Source: Bacteroidota bacterium (GTDB lineage: Bacteria; Bacteroidota; Bacteroidia; Chitinophagales; LD1). From it: a DNA stretch of 64,000 nucleotides. Where the stretch lies: positions 1-64,000 of the forward strand of contig CANJZE010000019.1 of NCBI GenBank assembly GCA_947479455.1, in the 5' to 3' direction. Below the pieces are notes generated by a model. That model saw only the letters and a list, made by a program, of their open reading frames with translations. It had not been told where the DNA came from and made no database searches. This document shows, piece by piece, positions 25,718-34,679 of the stretch; positions within the stretch are counted from its first letter, which is position 1, and every line of letters begins with the position of its first letter. The position numbers were made by a program, and so were the translations under genes.

Positions 25718-26059
25718 ATGAACATAGAAAACACAAAAGCGCAAATGCGTAAAGGAGTGCTTGAGTTCTGCATTCTTTCAATTATGTCGGATGGAGAACA
25801 TTATCCTACAGAATTGATTGAACGCATGAAGAAAGCCGAACTATTGGTGGTGGAAGGAACCTTGTATCCTCTACTCACCCGTTTGAAAAATGACGGATTG
25901 CTTTCGTACCGTTGGGAAGAATCTACTTCGGGGCCTCCAAGAAAATATTTTACGCTAACCAAAGACGGAAAAAAATTTTTGAAAGAGCTGATAGAAACCT
26001 GGACAGAACTCACCAATTCGGTAAACGACATTATTAAACAAACCAACAAAAATTTATAA
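25718..26059 (+). CDS. PadR family transcriptional regulator
   Basis: 113 residues, normal for the short PadR class. MRKGVLEFCILSIMSDGEHYPTELIERM, then VVEGTLYPLLTRLKNDGLLSYRWEE (cited in part) is the winged helix, and a short C-terminal helix for dimerisation follows. PadR proteins usually repress adjacent genes. It starts the pair with the PspC-domain membrane protein three bases after its stop, as commonly seen in Bacteroidota. The effector is unknown. Confidence 0.9.
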   Translation: MNIENTKAQMRKGVLEFCILSIMSDGEHYPTELIERMKKAELLVVEGTLYPLLTRLKNDGLLSYRWEESTSGPPRKYFTLTKDGKKFLKELIETWTELTNSVNDIIKQTNKNL

Positions 26060-26062
26060 GCC

Positions 26063-27847
26063 ATGCGAAAAACATTAAACATAAACTTAGGCGGCATTGC
26101 ATTTATTATTGATGAAAATGCCTTCGAACTACTTCATAATTATTTAGAAACGTTGAAAGCAAAATTCAAAAGCGAAACCGAGCGCGATGAAATCATTAAT
26201 GATATTGAAGCACGAATTGCCGAAATGCTGAGCCAGAAATTAGGCGACCGTAAAGAGGTAGTGAGCATTGACGATGTGCAATACGTAACCGGCATAATGG
26301 GCAAGCCTGAAGATATTGCAGGTGAAGAGTCAGTACCAGATTCTGCAGCAGTAGGCAGTGGCAGTCAACAATCAAATACAAATGCAAGTAATGCAAGTAC
26401 TGTAAAAAGAAGATTATTCCGCGATCCTGACGATGCCAAAGTGGGCGGAGTGATTTCAGGCTTGTGCCACTACTTTGGTATTAACGACCCTGTTTGGGTT
26501 CGCTTGGCTGTAGTAATACTTTGCTTCGTAAGTTTTGGAACAATGATTCTGATTTATTTTCTGTTGCTTATTGTAATTCCTAAGGCATATACATCGGCCG
26601 AGAAATTGCAAATGAAAGGTGAGCCTGTGAATATTTCTACCATTGAAAAAGAAATTAAAGACGCAGCCCATCGTACGGGTGAATCGCTGAACAATCTGAG
26701 AAATGATGATGGCATACTTTCTAAAATCGGGCACATCATCGTTACCATTTTCACATTCTTCGCAAAACTAGTAGCTGGGTTTATCATCTTTATTGGGCTT
26801 GTAGTTTTGTTTGCGCTCATAGCCGGAATGTTGGGTGTTACCATTGCAGGCAACGCTTTATTTACCGAAGCACCACGCCTCTTAGTTGACAATCCGTTTA
26901 CGATTACACTCTTCAACCTTGGGGTGGTTCTGTTTATTGCGGCTCCGGTTATTGGAATAATTTACGCAGCCCTTCGTGCAATTCTCGGAACACAAAAACG
27001 TGCACCGTGGTTGAAATGGACTTTGCTTACTGCTTGGTGGATTGGCGTTTTCCTAATAGGATATGCCGTAATTGAAAACATCGGCAACTTTAATTCATCG
27101 GGAACAAAACATGAGCAGGTGGCTTTGATGCAACCCGCCAACGGAAATGTTTTTGTGCAGTTGACAGATTCTGTCGGAAATAAATTTTCGAAAGACGATG
27201 AAGATAACAACGAGGATTTTCACATTGGCTTTGGCGGGGTTTTTATTGATGGTGAAGATTTAAGAGATGCTTCGAGCATCCATATAGGAAAACCAAATTT
27301 GCAATTATTGCCATCTACAAACGATTCCTTTTATGTGGAAAAAATTGTTTCCTCGAAAGGAAAATCGAAAAACGATGCTTTAAAAAATACCGAGTATGTG
27401 ATTTATAGTTTCAGTCAGAAAGACACGGTGCTGAATTTACCGGCAACCACACTACTTGAGAAAAACGGGAAGTATCGCGCGCAGAATATTCGTATTCGAA
27501 TTTCAATTCCCGAAGGCAAGCGAATAAGTTTTGCCGATAATATTGACTTCTGGGCTGCCACCGTAAAAGGCGACAACAATTTTGACGATACTTATTTTGC
27601 AAACACTACCTGGACTACCGAAGGCGGAAAAGTAAAGTGTGTGAAAGGCGAGAATCATTTTAACGCAAACGAGGAAGAAATAATAACCGAAGAGTTAGAA
27701 AATGATGCTAAGCAGTTAGAACAGGAAGGCGATAAGTTGCAGGACGAGGCTGACAAGCATTTGAAAAAAGCGGAAAAGAAAATTATTAAAATTGAAAAGC
27801 ATATGGGAGACAAGGACGAAAAGGACAAGTCGAAAGAAGATTATTAA
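26063..27847 (+). CDS. PspC-domain membrane protein
   Basis: 594 residues. An N-terminal DUF-like segment (to about 110) leads into a PspC domain, KRRLFRDPDDAKVGGVISGLCHYFG, followed by the hydrophobic helix VILCFVSFGTMILIYFLLLIVIP. Three to four further transmembrane helices lie at about 220-340. A soluble region and a highly charged coiled C-terminus (EEEIITEELENDAKQLEQEG) follow. PspC proteins sense membrane stress. It is paired with the PadR gene three bases upstream, so PadR is probably its regulator. Confidence 0.83.
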   Translation: MRKTLNINLGGIAFIIDENAFELLHNYLETLKAKFKSETERDEIINDIEARIAEMLSQKLGDRKEVVSIDDVQYVTGIMGKPEDIAGEESVPDSAAVGSGSQQSNTNASNASTVKRRLFRDPDDAKVGGVISGLCHYFGINDPVWVRLAVVILCFVSFGTMILIYFLLLIVIPKAYTSAEKLQMKGEPVNISTIEKEIKDAAHRTGESLNNLRNDDGILSKIGHIIVTIFTFFAKLVAGFIIFIGLVVLFALIAGMLGVTIAGNALFTEAPRLLVDNPFTITLFNLGVVLFIAAPVIGIIYAALRAILGTQKRAPWLKWTLLTAWWIGVFLIGYAVIENIGNFNSSGTKHEQVALMQPANGNVFVQLTDSVGNKFSKDDEDNNEDFHIGFGGVFIDGEDLRDASSIHIGKPNLQLLPSTNDSFYVEKIVSSKGKSKNDALKNTEYVIYSFSQKDTVLNLPATTLLEKNGKYRAQNIRIRISIPEGKRISFADNIDFWAATVKGDNNFDDTYFANTTWTTEGGKVKCVKGENHFNANEEEIITEELENDAKQLEQEGDKLQDEADKHLKKAEKKIIKIEKHMGDKDEKDKSKEDY

Positions 27848-27860
27848 AACACAATAAGTC

Positions 27861-27895
27861 GCAAAAGGCTCTCGAATTTTCGGGAGCCTTTTTGC
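27861..27895 (+). terminator. Terminator after the PspC gene
   Basis: GCAAAAGGCTCTCG, loop AATTTT, CGGGAGCCTTTTTGC form a stem with one small bulge, with a T tract in the right arm. Confidence 0.7.
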
Positions 27896-27946
27896 GTACC
27901 ATTAGTTACGCTTTCTTCTGTTTTAAATTTTTCTTACCGCGATTTT

Positions 27947-27954
27947 TACCTTTG
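27947..27954 (+). promoter_or_regulatory. Candidate -7 promoter element before rbfA
   Basis: TACCTTTG matches the Bacteroidota -7 consensus TAnnTTTG and lies 16 bases before the rbfA ATG. No clear -33 TTG is present at the usual distance. Confidence 0.35.
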
Positions 27955-27970
27955 AGGAAATTTAGAAAAC

Positions 27971-28426
27971 ATGGATTCGCGCAGACAATTGAAAGTAGGT
28001 TCAGAAATTCAAAAAGCTTTTTCCGAAATACTAACCCGTGACGGCAAAGCTATTTACGGTAAGGCTTTTGTTACACTGACCAAAGTGCGGGTAACTTCCG
28101 ATTTAGGTTTGGCGCGTTTTTACCTCAGCGTTTTCAATACCGAAAATCCAGATGAGGTAGTTGAAAAATTCAACGAGCGCAAGTTTGAGTTGAAAAGAAA
28201 GCTGGTTGAAAAACTTCGTCATCAATTGCGCGTTACCCCCGAAATAGAATTTTTCAGAGACGAAACACTTGATTATGCGTTTCACATGGATGAAGTTTTT
28301 AAGAAAGTGCATGAAGACGATGAGCGAATAAAGTCAGAAGCGAGAAGTTTGAAGACAGAAGAAAAACCAAAGACAAAAAAGGTTGCTGCAAAAACAAAAG
28401 CACCGGTTAAGCGTGCAAAGAAGTAA
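27971..28426 (+). CDS. rbfA: 30S ribosome-binding factor RbfA
   Basis: 151 residues. SRRQLKVGSEIQKAFSEIL and KVRVTSDLGLARFYLSVFN, then LRHQLRVTPEIEFFRDETLDY (cited in part) are the KH-type RbfA core. The C-terminus is a Lys/Ala-rich tail (KTKKVAAKTKAPVKRAKK) beyond the usual end, as seen in several Bacteroidota. RbfA assists 16S rRNA maturation in the 30S subunit, especially in the cold. The LolC/E-like permease follows after 18 bases. Confidence 0.93.
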   Translation: MDSRRQLKVGSEIQKAFSEILTRDGKAIYGKAFVTLTKVRVTSDLGLARFYLSVFNTENPDEVVEKFNERKFELKRKLVEKLRHQLRVTPEIEFFRDETLDYAFHMDEVFKKVHEDDERIKSEARSLKTEEKPKTKKVAAKTKAPVKRAKK

Positions 28427-28444
28427 CCAACTGTAAAACAGCAC

Positions 28445-29668
28445 ATGCTTGCATTCAGAATAGCATTACGCTACATCTTCTCGAAAAAATCTACCAATGC
28501 CATCAATGTAATTTCGCGTGTTAGCATGTTGGGTATGGGTGTAGGTGCGTTTGCGTTGATTGTTGTGCTCTCGGTGTTCAACGGCTTTGAAGGATTAGTG
28601 CTTTCGCTCTACAATTCCTTTTATCCTGATTTGGAAATTCGTGCTGTGCAGGGAAAAACATTTGAAGATGATTCGCTCTTCCGTTCTAAAATTTTACAGC
28701 TCAACGGCATTGCATCGTTATCGCAAACGCTCGAAGAAAACGCGTATCTCGAATACGGAGAAGAAGCGCAGCTCGCCACCATAAAAGGCGTAGATGAAAA
28801 TTACAATTCGGTTACCACCGTAAAAAATTATGTGCGCGATGGGAAATTTTTACTGCGCGACACTTCGATGAATTACGCAGTGATAGGCGCTAACATCAGC
28901 TATCCGATGAATATAGATGTGAAACGCGGAGCCGAGCCGCTGCGCATTACTGTGCCACGCAAGGGAGTGAAAACCTCCTTCGCGCCAGAAGATGCATTCA
29001 ATACCATGTCGGTTATTCCTTCGGGAGTTTTTTCTATTCAGCAGGAGTTTGATTCCAAATATGTTTTTGTAAATCTGAATTTTGCGCGCGAATTGCTTGG
29101 TGAAGAGAACCGCGTTTCGGCCTATGAAATAAAACTGAAACACGATGCCGATATAGAAGCCACAAAAAAACTACTTGCACAATTAGCCGGAAAAGATTTT
29201 GCAGTGCGAACGCGTTACGAGCAAAAAGCAGAAACCTATCAAGTGATGTTGATTGAGCGGTGGGTGACCACCGCTATTCTCGGTTTTATCATTCTGATTA
29301 TTTCGTTCAACATTATTGGTTCGCTTTCTATGCTTGTTCTCGAAAAATCGAAAGACATTTCCATTTTAAAAGCAATGGGCAGCAATGCGCAGCAGGTAAA
29401 AAAGATTTATCTGCTCAATGGCATGTTGTCTTCGCTCATTGGTGCATTAACGGGTTTGGTGCTCGGTTACGCTGTAGTGTTGCTTCAAATGAAATTTCAT
29501 TTTTTGAAATTAGGCGGAGCCGATTCGAGTTTTGTAATCAATTACTATCCTGTAAAATTAAAATGGCTCGACCCTATTGTTACTATGCTGATTATCGTTT
29601 CAGTGAGTTTACTGGCAGCATATTTTCCCGCGAAGAGAGCGAGCGAAGGAGAGATGAGTTTTAAGTAA
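28445..29668 (+). CDS. Lipoprotein-release ABC permease, LolC/LolE family
   Basis: 407 residues. An N-terminal transmembrane helix (LGMGVGAFALIVVLSVFNGFE) precedes a large extracytoplasmic MacB-like domain (about 60-260), and three C-terminal helices (AILGFIILIISFNIIGSLSML, LLNGMLSSLIGALTGLVLGYAVV, IVTMLIIVSVSLLAAYF) form the FtsX-like domain. The pattern is that of LolC/E, which with ATPase LolD extracts lipoproteins from the inner membrane. LolD is not in the window. The 3' end runs into a nested repeat element at 29667. Confidence 0.87.
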   Translation: MLAFRIALRYIFSKKSTNAINVISRVSMLGMGVGAFALIVVLSVFNGFEGLVLSLYNSFYPDLEIRAVQGKTFEDDSLFRSKILQLNGIASLSQTLEENAYLEYGEEAQLATIKGVDENYNSVTTVKNYVRDGKFLLRDTSMNYAVIGANISYPMNIDVKRGAEPLRITVPRKGVKTSFAPEDAFNTMSVIPSGVFSIQQEFDSKYVFVNLNFARELLGEENRVSAYEIKLKHDADIEATKKLLAQLAGKDFAVRTRYEQKAETYQVMLIERWVTTAILGFIILIISFNIIGSLSMLVLEKSKDISILKAMGSNAQQVKKIYLLNGMLSSLIGALTGLVLGYAVVLLQMKFHFLKLGGADSSFVINYYPVKLKWLDPIVTMLIIVSVSLLAAYFPAKRASEGEMSFK

Positions 29669-29720
29669 ACCCCTAAATCCCCTTCCCGAAAAATCGGGAT
29701 GAAACAAAAGGGAACTTGAA
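29667..29720. repeat. Palindrome nested in a second repeat element
   Basis: AAACCCCTAAATCCCCT (29667-29683) and AAAGGGAACTTGAA (29707-29720) together match the element at 7461-7491 in inverse orientation. TCCCGA-AAAA-TCGGGA plus TGAAACA (29684-29706) sits between them. This looks like one small element inserted into another. Confidence 0.7.
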
Positions 29721-29736
29721 CAGCCAACACAAAATT

Positions 29737-30828
29737 CTATCCTAAATACACCGCCCCACCACAAGTATCTTTTCTCGCACCGGTTACACTCTTCAACACA
29801 TTTACTTCGTTGCGTTTTCGTAACACACCCATAAATGCAATTACAAGAGCTTCTTTAAACTTCACTAACTCTTCATCCGGAATTTCAATGAAGAGTTTGG
29901 TTTGTGCTTTTATTCTTTCGATTAAGAATATATTGAATGCTCCACCACCCGTTACCAATATTTTGTCTTCGGATGACAAATTGATTTTTTCCTTTTTGAC
30001 AATGCGCTGAATATGATTTGCAATTTGAACGGCAATGTGTTCTACATACGTTCGCATTTTATCTTCTACAGAAATTTCAAACTCCTCTAACAGCGGCAAA
30101 ATTGTTTCGCGCGAAAAACTATTGTCTAAAGATTTTGGAAATGGCAACGAACAAAATTTTACTTCGTTCAGCCTTGCTAATAATTCCGCGTTCAATTCTC
30201 CGCTGGCCGCAATTTCTCCGGCTGCATCGTATTCTTTGTCAAAAGTATTTGCGAGAAAATTCAAAACCTGATTCGCGGCACAAATATCAAAAGCAACAAT
30301 TCCTGTTTCTGTTTTGCAACTGATATTTGCAATGCCACCTATGTTCAAACAAAATTTAAAGTCGGCAAAAAGAAACTTGTCGCCAATAGGAACAATAGGT
30401 GTTCCCTGTCCGCCATTTGCCATATCAGCCGAACGAAAATCACAAACCACAGGAAGATTTGTTTGTGCGGCTATTGCCGCACCATTTCCTATTTGCGTGG
30501 TAAATCCTTTTTCGGGAAAATGAAAAATGGTATGCCCATGTGAAGCAATGAAGTCAACTTTATTTTGCAACGAATTTTTCTGAATGAATTCTTGCACGCA
30601 TTTGCCAAAATAATTTCCGAGCGAAGTATGCGCTTGTGCAATTTCTTTTGCCGATGCAGTTGGCAGTGATTTAATTCTCAGAATGCCTTCGGCAGAAAAC
30701 TCCACCACTTCGGTTTGCAGAATTTTAAAATTCCACGTTTCGTTTTCATAGGTGAATTCGCAATAGGCAATATCAAGCCCGTCAAGAGAACTTCCCGACA
30801 TGAGTCCGATTATTCGGTAGTGATTCAT
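29737..30828 (-). CDS. anmK: Anhydro-N-acetylmuramic acid kinase
   Basis: 363 residues. IGLMSGSSLDGLDIAYCEF is the phosphate-binding start of the family; HGHTIFHFPEKGFTTQIGNG, DFRSADMANGGQGTPIVP and ILVTGGGAFNIFL are the other core motifs. AnmK cleaves and phosphorylates 1,6-anhydro-MurNAc to MurNAc-6-phosphate in peptidoglycan recycling. It converges with the LolC/E-like gene. Confidence 0.93.
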   Translation of the reverse strand: MNHYRIIGLMSGSSLDGLDIAYCEFTYENETWNFKILQTEVVEFSAEGILRIKSLPTASAKEIAQAHTSLGNYFGKCVQEFIQKNSLQNKVDFIASHGHTIFHFPEKGFTTQIGNGAAIAAQTNLPVVCDFRSADMANGGQGTPIVPIGDKFLFADFKFCLNIGGIANISCKTETGIVAFDICAANQVLNFLANTFDKEYDAAGEIAASGELNAELLARLNEVKFCSLPFPKSLDNSFSRETILPLLEEFEISVEDKMRTYVEHIAVQIANHIQRIVKKEKINLSSEDKILVTGGGAFNIFLIERIKAQTKLFIEIPDEELVKFKEALVIAFMGVLRKRNEVNVLKSVTGARKDTCGGAVYLG

Positions 30829-30856
30829 TGAGAGAAAGATTTGTTTTTCATTTGGT

Positions 30857-30948
30857 CAATTGGAATAATGGATAGGTGGAATGTTGGATTAAATACCAAA
30901 GGATGTTTTGTATTTCATTTATCCATTATTTCACTATTCCATTTTGGA
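30857..30948. repeat. Inverted pair of degenerate 7-bp-period tracts
   Basis: About 30857-30890 (units such as TGGAATA, ATGGATA, GGTGGAA, TGTTGGA) is matched in inverted orientation by 30916-30948 (TATCCAT, TATTTCA, CTATTCC, ATTTTGG). It fills the spacer between anmK and the cytochrome gene. Confidence 0.5.
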
Positions 30949-30995
30949 ACGAAGAGAAGTGTTTTGTGCGAGTATGAAAGATGTGTAACCCGTCC

Positions 30996-31313
30996 CTACT
31001 TATTATGCCAGCCTACAATCAAATCGGCTACAGCAGAAATTTCTGCGGTGCTCAATTTATCTTGAAACGCAGGCATGTGACCTTTGCCGTGTGTGATGCT
31101 ATTTACTAATCCTGCTTTATCTAAAGCAATGGTATGAAGGTTAGGTGTGCGGCTGTCTTTAATTCCATCGGCACCGTGGCAACCTTTGCAATTACTTGCG
31201 AATATGAGAGCGCCATCTACAGCTGTTTCTTTTGCAGCAGTAGGAGCAGATTTTTTTGAGCACGATGCAATTGAAATCATTAGAACAACAAAGGCGAACA
31301 TAATTTTCTTCAT
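30996..31313 (-). CDS. Cytochrome c lipoprotein
   Basis: 105 residues. A lipoprotein signal (MFAFVVLMISIASC, lipobox IASC) is followed by a class I cytochrome c domain. CKGCHG is the heme c attachment motif and MPAFQDKLS supplies the axial Met region. It is a small, probably periplasm-facing, single-heme electron carrier. There is no oxidase in the window, so its partner is unknown. Confidence 0.88.
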   Translation of the reverse strand: MKKIMFAFVVLMISIASCSKKSAPTAAKETAVDGALIFASNCKGCHGADGIKDSRTPNLHTIALDKAGLVNSITHGKGHMPAFQDKLSTAEISAVADLIVGWHNK

Positions 31314-31387
31314 GTGTAATTATTTTTATGTGGCTAAGAAAAGGAATTTTTGAGAAGCTGTTGAAGTTAGCTGAACAAAAAACGGTA

Positions 31388-31450
31388 TGTCATGCTGAGC
31401 TTGTCGAAGCACTTTCCTCTTTAAAACCCTTCGACAGGCTCAGGGTGACA
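31388..31450. repeat. Inverted repeat, TGTCATGCTGAGC-type element
   Basis: Left arm 31388-31411 (starts TGTCATGCTGAGCTTGTCG) and right arm 31427-31450 (ends AGGCTCAGGGTGACA) pair over about 19 of 24 positions. The right arm has the widely occurring CCCTTCGACAGGCTCAGGGTGACA sequence pattern, a known dispersed repeat of environmental bacteria. It lies between the T9SS protein and cytochrome genes. Confidence 0.85.
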
Positions 31451-31457
31451 TTTTGTT

Positions 31458-34400
31458 TTAGCGCACCAACGTTACGTTTCCTGTGCGTGTGATTTCTTCG
31501 GGGTCTTTTGTTTCGGCAATTACTTGCCAAACATAAACACCCATTTCTTGTTCCATGTTTCTGAACTTACCGTTCCAGCCTTCTTCAATATCATTTGTAG
31601 AAAAAACTTTTTCTCCCCAACGATTCCACACCGAAAACTCTTTGATTTTGCCGATGTTGAGGTAACGAAGAATTCTGAAAACATCATTCACGCCATCGCC
31701 ATTTGGTGAGAAAGCCGTAGGCACTAAAAGCAGATTGTTGGTTTCAACAGTAATAATTATTGAATCGCTATTCACGCAACCAAAACTGTTTTCTACGTAC
31801 AAAACATAGGCCTGTGTTTTTGTAATGTCGGCAGAAGTTTGTAATGATTGATAGCTATGCAGAAAAGTTTTTGGCGACCAAAAATATTTCGAAGCATCGG
31901 TAGAGCCATCGAGAAATGCTTTGGTATCTTTCCAAATCAAGGTGTCGTTTCCAGCATTTACAATTGGCAACTGAACAACATTGATGAATGTAGAATCGTA
32001 ATTCGTGCATCCGTTAATATCGGTTCCGCTTACATAATAAAACTGCGAACTATCGGGCCATGCAAAAGGATTTGAAATGTTGAGTGCGCTCAACGTGTTA
32101 TCAAAATTCCATAGGTAGTTTTGCGCACCCGTTGCAAAAAGTTGCAGAGTGTCGCGCACACATACAGAGTCCTTTTGCGTAAAAGACAAAGTTGGTAATG
32201 GAAGAACCACAATCAAAATATCATCGCTTTTTGAATAACAGTAATTAGAAACCGTGAGTGTGTAAGTTGTGTTTATTGTAGGATAAAATCCCGGGCTGTA
32301 AGAATTCGGATTCACTAAAAACAGATTTGGAGTCCATACATAATTCGAAGCGCCTTGACTTGTAATATTCGCGTAAACAGTATCGCCAATACAAACATTT
32401 TTTGTGGCGTCAATAATCACATTGATACTCGGGTCGAGTACATAAACTGTGACCGAATCAAAAGCGAAACAACCGTTTGCATCAGTTCCCATTACTAAAA
32501 ACGTTGTGTTAGACAAAGGTCGCGCAACGGGGTTTTGAATGAAAGCAGAATTAAGCGAGAACGCAGGCATCCATTGATAACTAACCGCACCACTCGCATT
32601 CAGTTGCACACTGTCTTTAAAATTCGCACCACTTAAACAAACCGAAGTATCAAGTCCCGCAAAAATAGTTGGTGGTGGTAAAAATGAAATGGTAATTACA
32701 TCGCTTGCGCTGCATTGAAAGGCATTAATAGCAGTTATGTTGTAAGTAATTGAAGTTGGCGGTACCGGAGTAGAAATCGGATTTGCCAATGTTGAATCAT
32801 TCAAATAAAGTGCAGGGCTCCATGTGTAAACAGAACCACCACTTGCATTCAACTGCACCGATTGTCCTGGACAAATAGCAGTATCGTTATTCGCCACTAC
32901 AGGAACAGGATTTACCGTTATTGATTTTGTTATCGTATCGCTGCAACCTGCCGAAGCCACAATCAAATCAACATTGAAATTTCCAACGGTGTTGTAAGTA
33001 GTTGTTGGGTTTGCTTGCGTATCACTCGCTCCATTTCCAAATTGCCATGCGTAAGATGTAATTGTTCCCGTGCTGTTATCGATAAAATTCACTGGTGAAT
33101 TCACACAAGTTTGCCCGAAATTAAAATCGGCAATTGGTGTAGAGTAAATCGTAATTGGTTTCACCATGGTATCTCTACAACCCAAATCATTTCCGCCAAC
33201 GAGTGTTACGTTGTATGTGCCGGGTGTGGTAAACAAATGCGTTGGATTGCTTTGGCTCGATGTGTTTCCATCGCCAAAATTCCAGTTCCATTGATTTACA
33301 TTTCCTACTGTAGAAATACTTTGGTCAGTAAAGTTTGCAAGTACTCCGTGACAAACATTTGCTGTAGTAAAATCTGAATAATGTGTTGGATAAATGTAGA
33401 CGAAAGCATAAGTGGTGTCAATGCACGCTTGCAATCCGGTGCCCTTAGTTGCAATGAGTGTTACAAAATAAGTTCCGGTATCGGGGTAATCATAAAACGG
33501 AACGGGTTGATTCGAAACATCAGTAGTAATTCCAGGTACTCCAAAATCCCAATCGTAAGTAATGGCCACGCCAACCGGTGGCGGATTGTACGAAGTGTTT
33601 TGAAACACTACATGCAAATTACTGCAATTGATAATGTACGTTCCTACTCCTGTACCCGGATTAATATTCGTACTCGGAATATCTGCTACCGGAATATTGC
33701 ACGGTGTTACGTTGAATTGAAAATCGCGCAGGTACGTTGAAATCAAAACTCCTCCGCGGTATTCGCTTACACAAATGCCCACTACAAATTGCCCTTGCAT
33801 GTTTGGTGTGCCGGTAAGAAAACCGCTGTTGGGATCAATTTGTAAAGAATTGTTTCCTAATGGATTTGACGCGCTAAATCCCCCTGCCCAATACACATCA
33901 TCAAACGGTGGACCCGGAGGATTAAGTGGCGAAGGATCGACTGTATCGCCACCTAATTTTGGTGGACAAAGAGAATACACCAACACATCGCCATCAATAT
34001 CTGTTGCAGAATGGTCAAATCTTAATGGCGCGTTTAAGCAAATAAATGTTGGCGGAAACTGATTAAAATCCGGACTGCTGTTATGAAATGTATTGGTAGG
34101 TGGAATGTATGCAGAGTATGTTCCGCCTTGTGAACCGGGCGTTAAAATATTATCAATAGAACCATTGCGGCAACAACGCACATACGCTAATGTATATCCC
34201 TGCGCATCGCTTGGCAGAGTATAAGTGGTGGTATAAACTCCTTCTTCAACACAAACGCCACTGGTATTTGTAAGACATGGGTTGTCAATTGGAGGATCAA
34301 TATTGGTTACAATGGGGGCATCTAAATCAATCGTTGCTATCATTGATCCGAAATTGTCATACAAAAAAAGGTGTCCGGTTCTTACCGTGCCATTGATGTC

Positions 34401-34577
34401 AGGAAGGCCGTCAAATGGAGTTTGCGAATTACAATCGCGATAAACACTGAGCTTAATGTTGTAAGTAGAAGTAGAACCAACCACATAGGTGTATGAAATA
34501 AATCCGCCAACAATGTGCGTTGCTTTTACTACAAAAACATGGGCGGCAAAAAGCGAGAATAAAATTATTTTTTTCAT
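31458..34577 (-). CDS. Large PKD-repeat protein with type B T9SS sorting domain
   Basis: 1039 residues. A signal peptide (about 1-20) precedes an N-terminal region with HIVGGFISYTYVVGS and VYRDCN. PKD-like beta domains follow (DWDFGVPG, WNFGDGNTSSQ, WQFGNGAS, and later SPALYL/FTQKD units with repeated Cys pairs). The C-terminal 90 residues contain TAFSPNGDGVNDVFRI, FSVWNRWGEKVFST and GVYVWQV, the gliding-motility type B sorting domain of the type IX secretion system. It is exported to the cell surface. Function is probably adhesive; ligand unknown. Confidence 0.88.
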   Translation of the reverse strand: MKKIILFSLFAAHVFVVKATHIVGGFISYTYVVGSTSTYNIKLSVYRDCNSQTPFDGLPDINGTVRTGHLFLYDNFGSMIATIDLDAPIVTNIDPPIDNPCLTNTSGVCVEEGVYTTTYTLPSDAQGYTLAYVRCCRNGSIDNILTPGSQGGTYSAYIPPTNTFHNSSPDFNQFPPTFICLNAPLRFDHSATDIDGDVLVYSLCPPKLGGDTVDPSPLNPPGPPFDDVYWAGGFSASNPLGNNSLQIDPNSGFLTGTPNMQGQFVVGICVSEYRGGVLISTYLRDFQFNVTPCNIPVADIPSTNINPGTGVGTYIINCSNLHVVFQNTSYNPPPVGVAITYDWDFGVPGITTDVSNQPVPFYDYPDTGTYFVTLIATKGTGLQACIDTTYAFVYIYPTHYSDFTTANVCHGVLANFTDQSISTVGNVNQWNWNFGDGNTSSQSNPTHLFTTPGTYNVTLVGGNDLGCRDTMVKPITIYSTPIADFNFGQTCVNSPVNFIDNSTGTITSYAWQFGNGASDTQANPTTTYNTVGNFNVDLIVASAGCSDTITKSITVNPVPVVANNDTAICPGQSVQLNASGGSVYTWSPALYLNDSTLANPISTPVPPTSITYNITAINAFQCSASDVITISFLPPPTIFAGLDTSVCLSGANFKDSVQLNASGAVSYQWMPAFSLNSAFIQNPVARPLSNTTFLVMGTDANGCFAFDSVTVYVLDPSINVIIDATKNVCIGDTVYANITSQGASNYVWTPNLFLVNPNSYSPGFYPTINTTYTLTVSNYCYSKSDDILIVVLPLPTLSFTQKDSVCVRDTLQLFATGAQNYLWNFDNTLSALNISNPFAWPDSSQFYYVSGTDINGCTNYDSTFINVVQLPIVNAGNDTLIWKDTKAFLDGSTDASKYFWSPKTFLHSYQSLQTSADITKTQAYVLYVENSFGCVNSDSIIITVETNNLLLVPTAFSPNGDGVNDVFRILRYLNIGKIKEFSVWNRWGEKVFSTNDIEEGWNGKFRNMEQEMGVYVWQVIAETKDPEEITRTGNVTLVR

Positions 34578-34679
34578 GGTCAGGCGAAAAGGAGGACGAA
34601 GATAATTTTTAATTGATTTCTCTATGTAAAACGCTTTCTCTCTTCGTTTCGTTGTATGCGGCCAAAAAGAAAGTGGTTT

